Part shown: positions 1 to 8,007 of the stretch, one piece after another
Layout: every line of letters begins with the position of its first letter
How positions within the stretch are numbered: position 1 is the stretch's first letter
DNA from: Candidatus Methylomirabilota bacterium
GTDB taxonomy: Bacteria; Methylomirabilota; Methylomirabilia; Methylomirabilales; Methylomirabilaceae
Direction of reading: 5' to 3'
Assembly: GCA_028869615.1 (NCBI GenBank)
Contig: JAGWRQ010000012.1
Coordinates: 1-19,209 of the forward strand
DNA: 19,209 nucleotides
The notes under the pieces: generated by a model
The model's database searches: none
The model's input: only the letters and a program-made list of their open reading frames with translations
What the model was told of the DNA's origin: nothing
Translations under genes and position numbers: made by a program

Positions 1-1221
1 GGCCTCTGCAGCCTGGAGCGGGACGGGGTCAGCCTTGAGATGGGCGAGCAGTATCTGCGCTCCTTGCTCTCGGCCGATCTCATCGTGGTCAGTCCGGGGA
101 TCGATCTGCGTGAGCCGCTGTTTGCGCGGGCTCGTGAGGTAGGTATCCCGCTCATCGGCGAGGTCGAGCTGGCCTATCGGTGCAGTGAGGCCACGTTTAT
201 CGGGATCACGGGGACCAACGGGAAGAGCACCACCACGACTCTTCTTGGCGCAATGCTGAAGCAGGCCGGCCTGCCTTCGCATGTGGCCGGCAATATCGGT
301 ACCCCCCTCTGCCGGGTAGCGCCATCGCTTGGGGCAGGTGAGTTTGTGGTGACGGAGCTGTCGAGCTTTCAATTGGAAACGATCAAGGAGTTCAGGCCGC
401 GCGTGGCGTTGCTCCTGAATCTCGCGCCTGATCATCTCGACCGATATACCCGCGTCGAGGACTATTACTGGGCCAAAGCCCGCATCTTCGAGAACCAAAG
501 GCTTTCGGACGTTGCCATCGTGAATGCGGACGATCCGCTGGTTCTCCAAGCGACAGCCCTGGCCCGAGGACGGAGGATCGCATTCAGTCGAACGAGGCCG
601 CTCGATGCGGGGGCGTACATCGGGGAAGATCACTTGGTCCTCAACCTTGACGGGAGGCGAGAGGTCATTTGCCGGGTGTCCGAATTGAAGATCCAGGGGG
701 TGCATAACCTGGAGAACGCGCTGGCCGCCAGCCTGGCAGCGGCAGCGATCGGCGCGTCCCCGATGGCGATCCGGAATGCGCTCACCAGTTTCGAGGGGCT
801 GGAACATCGCCTGGAGTTTGTTGCTGAGATTGACGGCGTTCGTTACGTCAACGACTCCAAGGGGACCAATGTCGGGGCAGTGATGCGGTCGCTGGAGAGC
901 TTTACGGGCCCGGTTGTACTCATCGCTGGCGGTAGAGACAAGCATGGCGACTTCGCGCCGCTTCTTCCCCTGGTCCGCGAGCGGGTGAAACGGTTGATCC
1001 TGATCGGTGAGGCTGCTGAGAAGCTGCGTCGCGCGCTTGCTTCCGCCTGCCCGACAGAGGAGGCGTCAAGTCTTGAGGAGGCCGTTTCGCGCGCCGCCGC
1101 CGTCGCATCGCCAGGAGAGGTTGTGCTGTTGTCGCCGGCCTGCGCCAGCTTCGACATGTTTGCCGATTTTGAAGAGCGCGGGCGCGTCTTCAAGGCGGCG
1201 GTACGGGGGCTTCTGTCGTGA
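1..1221 (+). CDS. murD: UDP-N-acetylmuramoyl-L-alanine--D-glutamate ligase (MurD), 5'-truncated by window edge
   Basis: MurD adds D-glutamate to UDP-MurNAc-L-Ala using ATP in the cytoplasm. The reading frame is open from base 1, so the gene begins upstream. 406 residues are visible and about 40-50 N-terminal residues are missing compared with the usual length of about 440-450. Seen: the ATP-binding loop GTNGKST (bases 211-231), the Mur-ligase element NLAPDHLDRY, a Lys in AKARIF at the position of the carbamylated lysine, the NDSKGTN signature (MurD proteins usually have NDSKATN), and the C-terminal block LSPACASFDMF. The TGA stop overlaps the GTG start of ftsW. The ATG at base 40 is internal and not the start. 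The assignment over other Mur ligases rests on the NDSK and SPACASFD motifs and the dcw context. Confidence 0.97.
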   Translation, partial: GLCSLERDGVSLEMGEQYLRSLLSADLIVVSPGIDLREPLFARAREVGIPLIGEVELAYRCSEATFIGITGTNGKSTTTTLLGAMLKQAGLPSHVAGNIGTPLCRVAPSLGAGEFVVTELSSFQLETIKEFRPRVALLLNLAPDHLDRYTRVEDYYWAKARIFENQRLSDVAIVNADDPLVLQATALARGRRIAFSRTRPLDAGAYIGEDHLVLNLDGRREVICRVSELKIQGVHNLENALAASLAAAAIGASPMAIRNALTSFEGLEHRLEFVAEIDGVRYVNDSKGTNVGAVMRSLESFTGPVVLIAGGRDKHGDFAPLLPLVRERVKRLILIGEAAEKLRRALASACPTEEASSLEEAVSRAAAVASPGEVVLLSPACASFDMFADFEERGRVFKAAVRGLLS

Positions 1222-2333
1222 TCAGCAAGCGCCTCTCTTATGATAAGTTGCTGTGCAGCGTCTCACTGCTGCTGGTCGGTCTTGGCATCGTCATGGTCTA
1301 TAGCGCGGGCGCCATCAAGGCCCAGGAGAAATACGGCGACCCGTACTTTTTTCTGAAGAAGCAGCTCCTCTGGGCCCTGATCGGGTTCGCGGTCATGGTC
1401 TGGGCCATGAACCGCGATTATCGCACATTTCAGAAGTATGTGCTCCCGCTATTCCTTCTCTCGTTGTTCCTCCTCGTTCTGGTGCTGGTCCCGTCGATCG
1501 GGGTGAGGGTCAACAACGCCAGGCGGTGGATCCGGGTGTTCGGGATCTCCTTTCAACCGTCCGAGCTGGCTAAACTCTCCATTGTTCTCCTCATGGCCAG
1601 GCTGCTTGCCGGTACTGCCGACCGGGGGGAGCGGTTCGGCAAACACTTTCTCGTGCCGCTTATCCTCTCCGGACTCTTGTGTGGTCTGATTATATTGCAG
1701 CCACACTTCGGGATGGCGGCGATCCTGCTGTGTGCGGTCTTGGCGCTGTGTTTCGTAGCGGGCGTCCGCCTGAGCCACCTGAGCATTATGGTTCTCGTCG
1801 TCGGGGCGCTTGCCGTCTTGCTTGTCCTGGCCTACCCGTACGCCAGAACCCGAGTGATGACGCGGCTGGATCCTCATCACGCCTCCTCCAAAGCGGTACA
1901 CCAGACTAACCAGTCGATCTACGCATTGGGGCCGGGAGGACTTCTGGGGCGGGGGCTCGGCGACAGCTTTGGGAAGCTGGGCTATCTGCCGGAGTCCCAT
2001 ACCGAGTTCATCTTTGCCGTTGTCGGGGAGGAGACAGGATTCGTAGGGTCGCTGCTGGTAGTCTTCCTTTTCGGTATTCTCTTGTGGCGGGGGACCCGGA
2101 TCGCACTCCGGGCGCCTGACCTGTTCGGCGCCTACGCGGCGATGGGAATCACCTTTACCATCGTCGCCCAGGCCGCCATCAACTTTGGAGTGGTTGTCGG
2201 GCTGCTGCCTATTACCGGTTTGCCCTTACCGTTGGTCAGCTTCGGCGGTACGTCCCTGGTTATTACCTTTTTATGCATCGGGATTCTGCTCAGCATCTCG
2301 CGTTACCAGACGGCGAGAGGACGACTCGCATGA
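1218..2333 (+). CDS. ftsW: Septal peptidoglycan glycosyltransferase FtsW (SEDS family)
   Basis: FtsW is a polytopic inner-membrane SEDS protein that polymerises lipid II into glycan strands at the septum, together with a class B PBP. The 371-residue product is strongly hydrophobic with about ten likely membrane helices. It carries SEDS hallmarks: NNARRWI...FQPSELAK in the first third, HQTNQSIYALGPGG and ESHTEFIFAVVGEE in the middle, and PLPLVSFGGTS near the C-terminus. The GTG start overlaps the murD stop (GTGA). The stop overlaps the murG start (ATGA). Both junctions suggest translational coupling. RodA is the close alternative, but the position between murD and murG is the standard ftsW location. 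Confidence 0.95.
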   Translation: MISKRLSYDKLLCSVSLLLVGLGIVMVYSAGAIKAQEKYGDPYFFLKKQLLWALIGFAVMVWAMNRDYRTFQKYVLPLFLLSLFLLVLVLVPSIGVRVNNARRWIRVFGISFQPSELAKLSIVLLMARLLAGTADRGERFGKHFLVPLILSGLLCGLIILQPHFGMAAILLCAVLALCFVAGVRLSHLSIMVLVVGALAVLLVLAYPYARTRVMTRLDPHHASSKAVHQTNQSIYALGPGGLLGRGLGDSFGKLGYLPESHTEFIFAVVGEETGFVGSLLVVFLFGILLWRGTRIALRAPDLFGAYAAMGITFTIVAQAAINFGVVVGLLPITGLPLPLVSFGGTSLVITFLCIGILLSISRYQTARGRLA

Positions 2334-3493
2334 AGGCCATTATCGCAGGGGGCGGGACAGGCGGCCATCTCTTTCCTGCCATTGCGTTAGCCGAGGAACT
2401 CAGGTCAAGAATGGCTGACCTGCCGCTCCTGTTTGTTGGCGTCGAGGGAGGGGTTGAGGCTTCTGTGCTTGCGACGAGAGGGTGGGACTTCGAGGGGATC
2501 AGAGCGTCCGGCTTGCAGGGCAAACGCTTCCTGTCGCGGCTTCGGAGCCTTACGCTGATCCCCTCAGGGCTCATCCGGTCTCTCTCGATCCTTCGACAGT
2601 TCCGTCCCGATGTCGTGGTCGGGTTCGGCGGCTACGCCTCGGCAGCCATCGTACTGTCGGGAGTGCTTGCGAGGGTCCCAACCGTGATCCATGAGCAGAA
2701 CGCCTTGCCGGGGCTTGCCAACCGATGGTTGGGGAAGATCGTCGATCGCGTCGCGGTTGCCTTCGATGGAGCATCCGATTGCTTCCCCAAGAGCAAGGTG
2801 CGGGTGACCGGCAATCCGGTCCGAGCGGAGCTCTTCGGCGTGAACAGGGCAGAGGCAGTGACCCGCTTGGATCTCGATCCGGATCGACTCACCATTCTGA
2901 TCTTCGGCGGCAGCCAGGGGGCTCACCGGCTGAACCAGGCGCTCATGGAGGCGCTCCCCATGCTTGCAGACGAGCGAGAGCGGATCCAGTTCATCCACGC
3001 TACCGGTCCGCGCGACCTTTCTTCTGTCCGACAAGGATATGACGCGGGGGGGTATCGAGCGGTAGTCGAGCCGTTCTTCCAGGCGATGGCCGTCGCGTAT
3101 GCCGTCGCCGATCTCTGTTTCTGCCGGGCGGGGGCCGGCACTGTGGCGGAGTTGTGCGCCCTGGGCAAACCGTCGGTGCTCGTTCCGTTCCCCTTCGCCG
3201 CCAACGATCATCAGCGCTACAATGCTGAAGCGCTGGTTGCCTCAGGCGGCGCCCGGATGGTCCTGGACCGCGACTTGAGCGGCGCGACGGTGGCCGAGAT
3301 CATACGGACGCTTCTTCGCGATAGAGCGGGGCTTGAGACCATGGCGCGCAGGGCGAAGGCCTTGGCGAAGCCGGATGCGGCGATCCGTTTAGCCGATCTC
3401 GTCACGCTGACTGCGTCTCAGGCGCCAGGCGTCAAGTGTCACATGTTCGGCCCGGAACTGCGACACGGGACCGGGAGTTGCGACCATGTTTAA
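2330..3493 (+). CDS. murG: UDP-N-acetylglucosamine--undecaprenyl-PP-MurNAc-pentapeptide transferase (MurG)
   Basis: MurG is a membrane-associated GT-B glycosyltransferase that adds GlcNAc to lipid I to form lipid II, the substrate used by FtsW. The ATG at 2330 is chosen because it forms an ATGA overlap with the ftsW stop. The frame is open 19 codons further upstream but that part lies inside ftsW. The 387-residue product has the N-terminal loop GGGTGGH (residues 7-13), GFGGYAS, the motif HEQNALPG, a second loop FGGSQGAHRLN, and the donor-site block RAGAGTVAEL followed by FPFAANDHQ. The C-terminal 20 or so residues (after ...TLTAS) are not recognisable family sequence and may be a lineage tail. 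The gene overlaps murC by 8 bases. Confidence 0.96.
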   Translation: MKAIIAGGGTGGHLFPAIALAEELRSRMADLPLLFVGVEGGVEASVLATRGWDFEGIRASGLQGKRFLSRLRSLTLIPSGLIRSLSILRQFRPDVVVGFGGYASAAIVLSGVLARVPTVIHEQNALPGLANRWLGKIVDRVAVAFDGASDCFPKSKVRVTGNPVRAELFGVNRAEAVTRLDLDPDRLTILIFGGSQGAHRLNQALMEALPMLADERERIQFIHATGPRDLSSVRQGYDAGGYRAVVEPFFQAMAVAYAVADLCFCRAGAGTVAELCALGKPSVLVPFPFAANDHQRYNAEALVASGGARMVLDRDLSGATVAEIIRTLLRDRAGLETMARRAKALAKPDAAIRLADLVTLTASQAPGVKCHMFGPELRHGTGSCDHV

Positions 3494-4862
3494 GAAGATC
3501 CGGCATATCCACTTCGTTGGGATCGGGGGGGTCGGGATGAGCGGGATAGCCGAGGTCCTCCACAATCTTGGCTATCAGGTCAGCGGCTCCGATCTCAAGG
3601 TGTCAGAGCACGCCCTTCGTCTCCAGTCACTGGGGATCACCGTACAGATCGGTCACGATCCCGCCCACATACAGGACGCCGACGTCGTGGTCCGTTCCTC
3701 GGCGGTCGCTCCGGAGAACCCCGAGATCATTGCGGCGAAAGCCCATGCCATTCCGGTTATTCAGCGAGCGGAGATGCTGGCTGAGCTGATGCGAATGAAG
3801 TATGGGGTGGCTGTCGCCGGCACGCATGGGAAGACCACCACCACCTCCATGGTGGCTACGGTTCTGGCCAAGGCAGGCCTTGATCCCACCGTGGTCATCG
3901 GGGGCAGGCTGGATGCGCTTGGCAGCAATGCGAAGCTCGGGCGGGGCGAGTTCATGGTCGCGGAGGCCGATGAGAGCGATGGCTCATTCCTCAAGCTGGC
4001 GCCCACCATCGCTGTGGTGACCACCATCGACGCCGAGCACCTCGATTACTACCGCGATCTGCAGCAGATCAAGGAGACGTTTCTCGAGTTCATTAATAAA
4101 GTCCCCTTCTACGGCTCTGCTATTCTGTGCCTCGATCAAGAACAGATCCAAGACCTGTTGCCCAGGGTCCAGAAACGTATTGTCTCATATGGCTGTCGCA
4201 CGCAGGCCGATTTGACGGCAGAGGGAGTTTCGCTCACCGGACTCAACTCCACCTTCAAGGTGAGGTTCAGGGGACAACCGCTGGGGGAGGTACAGCTCAA
4301 GGTTCCCGGACTGCACAATGTGACCAATGCGTTGGCGGCAATAGCGGTAGGCCTCGAACTGGACATTGACTTTACCGCGATCAGGACAGCGCTCGGAGAA
4401 TTTTCCGGCGTCGCTCGACGGTTCCAGGTGAAGGGGAGCTCCCAGGATATTATGGTGGTGGATGACTACGCCCATCATCCGGCGGAGATCCAGGCGACGC
4501 TCAAAGCAGCCAGCGATGGATTCGGGCGGCGGCTGATCGTTGTGTTTCAGCCGCATCGGTACAGCAGGACACAGCGGCTGCTCCCCGAGTTCGCGTCGGC
4601 CTTCGATCTGGCCGATTGGGCCGTCATCACCGAGATCTATCCGGCAGGGGAGGCGCCGATTGCCGGGGTCTCCGGTCGGCAGATCGCGGACGGGGTGACC
4701 GACCGGAACGGACCGAAGGTTCTGTACGTGGAACGTAAGGAGGAGATCCCGGATCGAGTCGTCGAGCTGGCCCGTCCTGGAGACCTGGTCATCACCATGG
4801 GTGCGGGCGACATCTGGAAGGCCGGTGAGCAGATTATCAACCGACTGCAAGAAAGGGTATAG
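3486..4862 (+). CDS. murC: UDP-N-acetylmuramate--L-alanine ligase (MurC)
   Basis: MurC catalyses the ATP-dependent addition of L-alanine to UDP-MurNAc, the first peptide-forming step of the pathway that MurD continues. The 458 residues match the usual MurC length. Seen: the N-terminal nucleotide-sugar loop GIGGVGMSGIAE, ATP loop GTHGKTTTT (residues 112 onward), EADESDGSF, DAEHLDYY, and the C-terminal domain signature DDYAHHPAEI with FQPHRYSRT. The start ATG at 3486 lies within the last codons of murG. The stop codon TAG (4860-4862) lies inside the first copy of a GGGTATAGGG repeat, so the extreme C-terminus of the protein may have been set by insertion of that repeat. Confidence 0.97.
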   Translation: MFKKIRHIHFVGIGGVGMSGIAEVLHNLGYQVSGSDLKVSEHALRLQSLGITVQIGHDPAHIQDADVVVRSSAVAPENPEIIAAKAHAIPVIQRAEMLAELMRMKYGVAVAGTHGKTTTTSMVATVLAKAGLDPTVVIGGRLDALGSNAKLGRGEFMVAEADESDGSFLKLAPTIAVVTTIDAEHLDYYRDLQQIKETFLEFINKVPFYGSAILCLDQEQIQDLLPRVQKRIVSYGCRTQADLTAEGVSLTGLNSTFKVRFRGQPLGEVQLKVPGLHNVTNALAAIAVGLELDIDFTAIRTALGEFSGVARRFQVKGSSQDIMVVDDYAHHPAEIQATLKAASDGFGRRLIVVFQPHRYSRTQRLLPEFASAFDLADWAVITEIYPAGEAPIAGVSGRQIADGVTDRNGPKVLYVERKEEIPDRVVELARPGDLVITMGAGDIWKAGEQIINRLQERV

Positions 4863-4936
4863 GGTGGAGGGTACAGGGTATAGGAAAGGCTCCGATGCTG
4901 TGGTCAATACCCTATCCCCTAAACCCTACACCCTAA
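4855..4936. repeat. Imperfect inverted repeat of telomere-like CCCTA/TAGGG units
   Basis: The left arm (4855-4884) consists of GGGTATAGGG, GGAGGGTACAGGG and TATAGG units. The right arm (4908-4936) consists of ATACCCTATCCCCTA, AACCCTACA and CCCTAA units. The arms are near reverse complements with a few mismatches around a loop of about 22 bases (4885-4907), so the transcript could fold into a long hairpin. It sits in the only sizeable gap of the murD-ftsA block, ends the murC frame and lies just ahead of the murB start. No coding sense is apparent in it. It looks like one member of a dispersed palindromic or miniature-element family, but only this copy was found in the window. A rho-independent terminator is unlikely because no T-run follows. 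Confidence 0.75.
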
Positions 4937-4938
4937 CG

Positions 4939-5877
4939 ATGCGGGTGCAGGAGATGGCGGCGGGGCAGCTCAAGTTGTTAGAACGGCTTCGGAGTGCGAT
5001 CAAGGGAACGATCCTCACTGAGGAGCCGCTCGCATCGCACACCTACTTCCGGATAGGCGGCCCGGCCGAGGCAATGGCCTTCCCGGCCGATCTTGGAGAT
5101 CTGAAGCTCTTGCTCAAGATGGCGCGGGATGAGGCAATTCCTGTCCTGATCCTCGGTGGCGGAAGCAACATGCTGGTGTTGGATGGGGGGGTCAAGGGGC
5201 TGGTCATCAATCTCTCACGAACCTTCCTTGAGCTTGAGGTCTCCGGCGAACAGATCAGGTGCGGAGCCGGCGTGCGGACAAGCCATCTGCTGGCCTTCTC
5301 CACGATGAGAGGCCTGATGGGGTTCGAAGGGCTGACGGGTGTCCCAGGAACCGTTGGAGGGGCGATCAAGGGAAATGCCGGGACGCCCTTGGGTGCCATC
5401 ATCGATCGTCTTGACCGGCTTCGCCTTGTGGACTGCTCAGGCGAGGAGCGGGTCCTGTCGAGGGATGCGCTTGGCGCCGGCTATCGACATACCGCGCTAC
5501 CTGCAGGTTCGGTCATTGTTGAAGCGTGCTTCACGCTGCAGCGGGGCAAGTCGGAAGAGATCAGGGAGACCATGTCGCGGTCGCTGCTGAAGCGGAATCT
5601 CACGCAGCCTGTAGAGGTCAGATCGGCAGGGTGCATCTTCAAGAATCCTCCGGACGACTTCGCGGGACGCCTGGTGGAATATGCGGGGCTCAAAGGGCTG
5701 CGGCGAGGAGGCGCGCAGATCTCCGAGAAACACGGCAACTTCATCATAAACCTTGGTGGGGCAACGGCGGCAGATGTGCTCTGGCTGATCGATCGAGCCA
5801 GAGCCGAAGTAATGGTCAAGACAGGAGTAGCGCTTGAACTGGAGATTCAGGTCGTCGGATCGCCTATCGCGGGTTGA
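4939..5877 (+). CDS. murB: UDP-N-acetylenolpyruvoylglucosamine reductase (MurB)
   Basis: MurB is an FAD enzyme that reduces UDP-GlcNAc-enolpyruvate with NADPH to UDP-MurNAc, the substrate of MurC. The 312-residue product has the FAD-binding motifs GGGSNML (residues 73 onward) and GLTGVPGTVGGAIKGNAG, the catalytic block SAGCIFKNP, and the C-terminal EKHGNFIINLGGATAADV. Residue 232 is Cys where the E. coli enzyme has the general-acid serine (Ser229). The ATG at 4939 follows the CCCTA hairpin directly. The frame is open back to 4801, but that extension would translate the repeat. ATG 4954 and TTG 4975 are alternative starts, and no site has a clean Shine-Dalgarno sequence. The lack of the type I insert places it nearer the shorter type II MurB proteins. 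The last 44 bases overlap ftsQ. Confidence 0.93.
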   Translation: MRVQEMAAGQLKLLERLRSAIKGTILTEEPLASHTYFRIGGPAEAMAFPADLGDLKLLLKMARDEAIPVLILGGGSNMLVLDGGVKGLVINLSRTFLELEVSGEQIRCGAGVRTSHLLAFSTMRGLMGFEGLTGVPGTVGGAIKGNAGTPLGAIIDRLDRLRLVDCSGEERVLSRDALGAGYRHTALPAGSVIVEACFTLQRGKSEEIRETMSRSLLKRNLTQPVEVRSAGCIFKNPPDDFAGRLVEYAGLKGLRRGGAQISEKHGNFIINLGGATAADVLWLIDRARAEVMVKTGVALELEIQVVGSPIAG

Positions 5878-6736
5878 GGAGAGTGTCGGGTTTCGCCCGA
5901 ATCGCCGCTTCCTGAGGGTGGTACCGGCGAGGTCAGGATGGCGGCGGCGGAGCGTGACTCGTATGGGCTCGCGGCTTGGTTCGCGCCTCAGACGAGGTGT
6001 GGGAGCGACCATCCTCTCTGTATTGCTGGTCATACTGGGATGGTTGGTCTGGCAACAGGTTCCACACTCCATACCGACGCGCTATTTCCGGATTAGCGAT
6101 CTCATTGTTGAAGGCAACCAACGAGTACCCACAGCGACGATCATTGAAAGCTTGGGCCTGGCGCCAGACGCGAGCATTCTGGAGGTCGATTTGCCGACGC
6201 TCGCGGCGCAGGTCGTGCGCAATCCCTGGATCAAAACGGCCAGGGTGAGCAGGCGTCTTCCGGCAATCTTGCAGGTTCGCGTGTCGGAGCGCGCGCCACA
6301 CGCCGTTGTGGTGGCTCATCACGCCTACCTCGTCAGCGAGGATGGGCTGATCCTGCAGGAGGCGTCACCGGCGGAGATGTCCGACCTTCCGCTCCTGAGG
6401 CTTGACGCCGATCGCTTACTTGGGACGGGGGAACGAATCGATCCCGCTCGCATCGAACAGGGGGCGCGTCTGTGGCAGCGGTTTCGTCAGGGCGCCTTAG
6501 GACCGGATGTGCAGGCGAAGGAGATTCAACTGAAAGGCGACGGGAGTTGCACCGTCTTGCTGGGCCCCGGATTGCCGTACCTGTATTTCGGAGAGGAGGA
6601 TGGCGTGCAGCGCCAGTTGGATCGATTGGCGCGGGTGCTTGAGATGCGTAGGACCACCCTGCGTGAGTTGGAATATGCCGATTTCCGGTTCGCCGATAAG
6701 ATTATCGTGAAGCCGCGTTCGAAGGAGGGCGCATGA
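5834..6736 (+). CDS. ftsQ: Cell division protein FtsQ (POTRA-domain divisome scaffold)
   Basis: FtsQ is a bitopic inner-membrane protein linking early and late divisome proteins through FtsB/FtsL. The 300-residue product has an Arg-rich cytoplasmic N-terminus, one membrane helix (about residues 56-73), a POTRA domain (about 80-150, FRISDLIVEGNQRVP...NPWIKTARVSR) and the FtsQ/DivIB beta domain (VVVAHHAYLVSEDGLIL onward). The TTG at 5834 is chosen because AGGAG (5823-5827) lies 6 bases upstream. It starts inside murB, giving a 44-base overlap. GTG 5954 and ATG 5963 would give a shorter tail, also compatible with the topology. The stop overlaps the ftsA ATG. Sequence conservation is low, as usual for FtsQ, and the call relies on POTRA features and position. 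Confidence 0.9.
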   Translation: MNWRFRSSDRLSRVEESVGFRPNRRFLRVVPARSGWRRRSVTRMGSRLGSRLRRGVGATILSVLLVILGWLVWQQVPHSIPTRYFRISDLIVEGNQRVPTATIIESLGLAPDASILEVDLPTLAAQVVRNPWIKTARVSRRLPAILQVRVSERAPHAVVVAHHAYLVSEDGLILQEASPAEMSDLPLLRLDADRLLGTGERIDPARIEQGARLWQRFRQGALGPDVQAKEIQLKGDGSCTVLLGPGLPYLYFGEEDGVQRQLDRLARVLEMRRTTLRELEYADFRFADKIIVKPRSKEGA

Positions 6737-7968
6737 CCCAAAAGGGCGAACTCGTGGCAGGGCTCGATATCGGCACGACTAAGATCTGCGTCATCGTCGC
6801 TGAAGTGACGGAGAATGGGGTCGAAATCGTCGGATGCGGGATCAGTCCATCGCAGGGCCTGAAGAAGGGTATCGTCGTCAACATCGATGTGACCGTTGAG
6901 TCGATCAGGCAAGCGGTTGAGGCGGCGGAGGCGATGGCGGGAGTCGCCCTGGATTCTGCATTTGTGGGGATTGCCGGAAGCCACATCAAGGGGATCAACA
7001 GCCGGGGGGTCATCGCCATCTCGGGCAAGAACCAGGAGATCACGCAGACCGATGTCGATCGGGTCATCGAGGCGGCTAAGGCCATCACGCTGCCTGCCGA
7101 TCGTCGAGTGATTCACATCATTCCCCAGGAGTTCATCATCGACGACCAGGGGGGGGTAAAGGAACCGGTCGGGATGAGCGGCTGCCGGCTTGAGGCCGAG
7201 ATCCATATCGTGACGGGCGCCATCGCCTCGGCAGAAAATATCATCAAGTGCGCGACCAGGGCCGGACTGGAGGTGCGGGACATTGTGCTGCAGCCGCTCG
7301 CCTCCAGTGAAGCGACGCTGACTGCGGATGAAAAAGATCTGGGGGTGATTCTGATAGATATCGGCGGGGGAACCTCGGATATCGCCGTCTTCGTAGATGG
7401 CAGTATCCGCCACACGGCGGTGCTGCCGCTGGGTGGCGACCATCTGACCCATGATATTGCCATTGGACTCAGGACGCCTCCGCAGTGCGCCGAGGAGATC
7501 AAACGCCGGTATGGGTGCGCCCTGGCTTCCCTCGCGGGGGGTGAGGAGGTGGTGGAGGTCCCGAGCGTTGGTGGCCGCAAGCCTCGCCTGCTCTCGCGGC
7601 AGATGTTGTGTGAGATCGTTCAGCCAAGGGTGGAAGAGATCTTCACGCATGCAGGTCTGGAAGTGCGACGGGCCGGGTTGATGCAACAGGTTGCCGCCGG
7701 GATTGTGGTGACCGGCGGATCCTCGGCGATGGCGGGTGTGCCGGAGCTGGCCGAGCAGCTCTTCGACCTGCCGGTCCGGCTGGGGATACCGTCCGGCGTC
7801 GGCGGCTTGAAGGAAGTGGTCAGCTCGCCGATGCACGCGACCGGCGTGGGCCTGGTGCTGTACGGCGCGGCGCATCTGGACCAGCATCGATTCAGCCGGT
7901 CATCGGAGCGAAGCCTGATGGACAAGGTCATCAAGCGGATGAGGCAGTGGTTCAGCGATTTCCTGTGA
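6733..7968 (+). CDS. ftsA: Cell division protein FtsA (actin-like Z-ring membrane anchor)
   Basis: FtsA tethers FtsZ filaments to the inner membrane and recruits later division proteins. The 411-residue product carries the actin-fold phosphate loops GLDIGTTK (residues 10-17) and DIGGGTSD (from residue 209), the 1C-domain region (GISPSQGLKKGIVV...SHIKGINSRG), the adenosine motif VVTGGSSAMAGVPELAE, and a C-terminal basic amphipathic segment MDKVIKRMRQWFSDFL that serves as the membrane-targeting helix. The ATG overlaps the ftsQ stop (ATGA) and is preceded by AAGGAGGG, so translation should be strong. It is followed 39 bases later by ftsZ. Confidence 0.97.
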   Translation: MTQKGELVAGLDIGTTKICVIVAEVTENGVEIVGCGISPSQGLKKGIVVNIDVTVESIRQAVEAAEAMAGVALDSAFVGIAGSHIKGINSRGVIAISGKNQEITQTDVDRVIEAAKAITLPADRRVIHIIPQEFIIDDQGGVKEPVGMSGCRLEAEIHIVTGAIASAENIIKCATRAGLEVRDIVLQPLASSEATLTADEKDLGVILIDIGGGTSDIAVFVDGSIRHTAVLPLGGDHLTHDIAIGLRTPPQCAEEIKRRYGCALASLAGGEEVVEVPSVGGRKPRLLSRQMLCEIVQPRVEEIFTHAGLEVRRAGLMQQVAAGIVVTGGSSAMAGVPELAEQLFDLPVRLGIPSGVGGLKEVVSSPMHATGVGLVLYGAAHLDQHRFSRSSERSLMDKVIKRMRQWFSDFL

Positions 7969-7994
7969 GACCCAACATCCAACAACTGCTTTCG

Positions 7995-8005
7995 AGGGGA
8001 GGTGG
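7995..8005 (+). promoter_or_regulatory. Strong ribosome binding site of ftsZ
   Basis: A purine-rich run, AGGGGAGGTGG, sits just before the ATG at 8008. It contains GGAGGT with 4 bases of spacing. It also includes an in-frame GTG at 8002, which would be only 2 bases from AGGGG, so the ATG at 8008 is the better start. This decides the N-terminus [11 protein letters not shown] for FtsZ. Confidence 0.7.
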
Positions 8006-8007
8006 AG

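Noticed and set aside
4855..4936. CRISPR array or rho-independent terminator at the CCCTA repeat
   Set aside because: There are no regularly spaced identical repeats with unique spacers, and no T-run after the hairpin.
6526..7887. Long open frame on the minus strand (about 450 codons) opposite ftsQ/ftsA
   Set aside because: It is antisense to clearly conserved ftsA. The translation is rich in His, Arg, Asp and Gln with no recognisable domain, as expected from the G+C-rich complement of a real gene.
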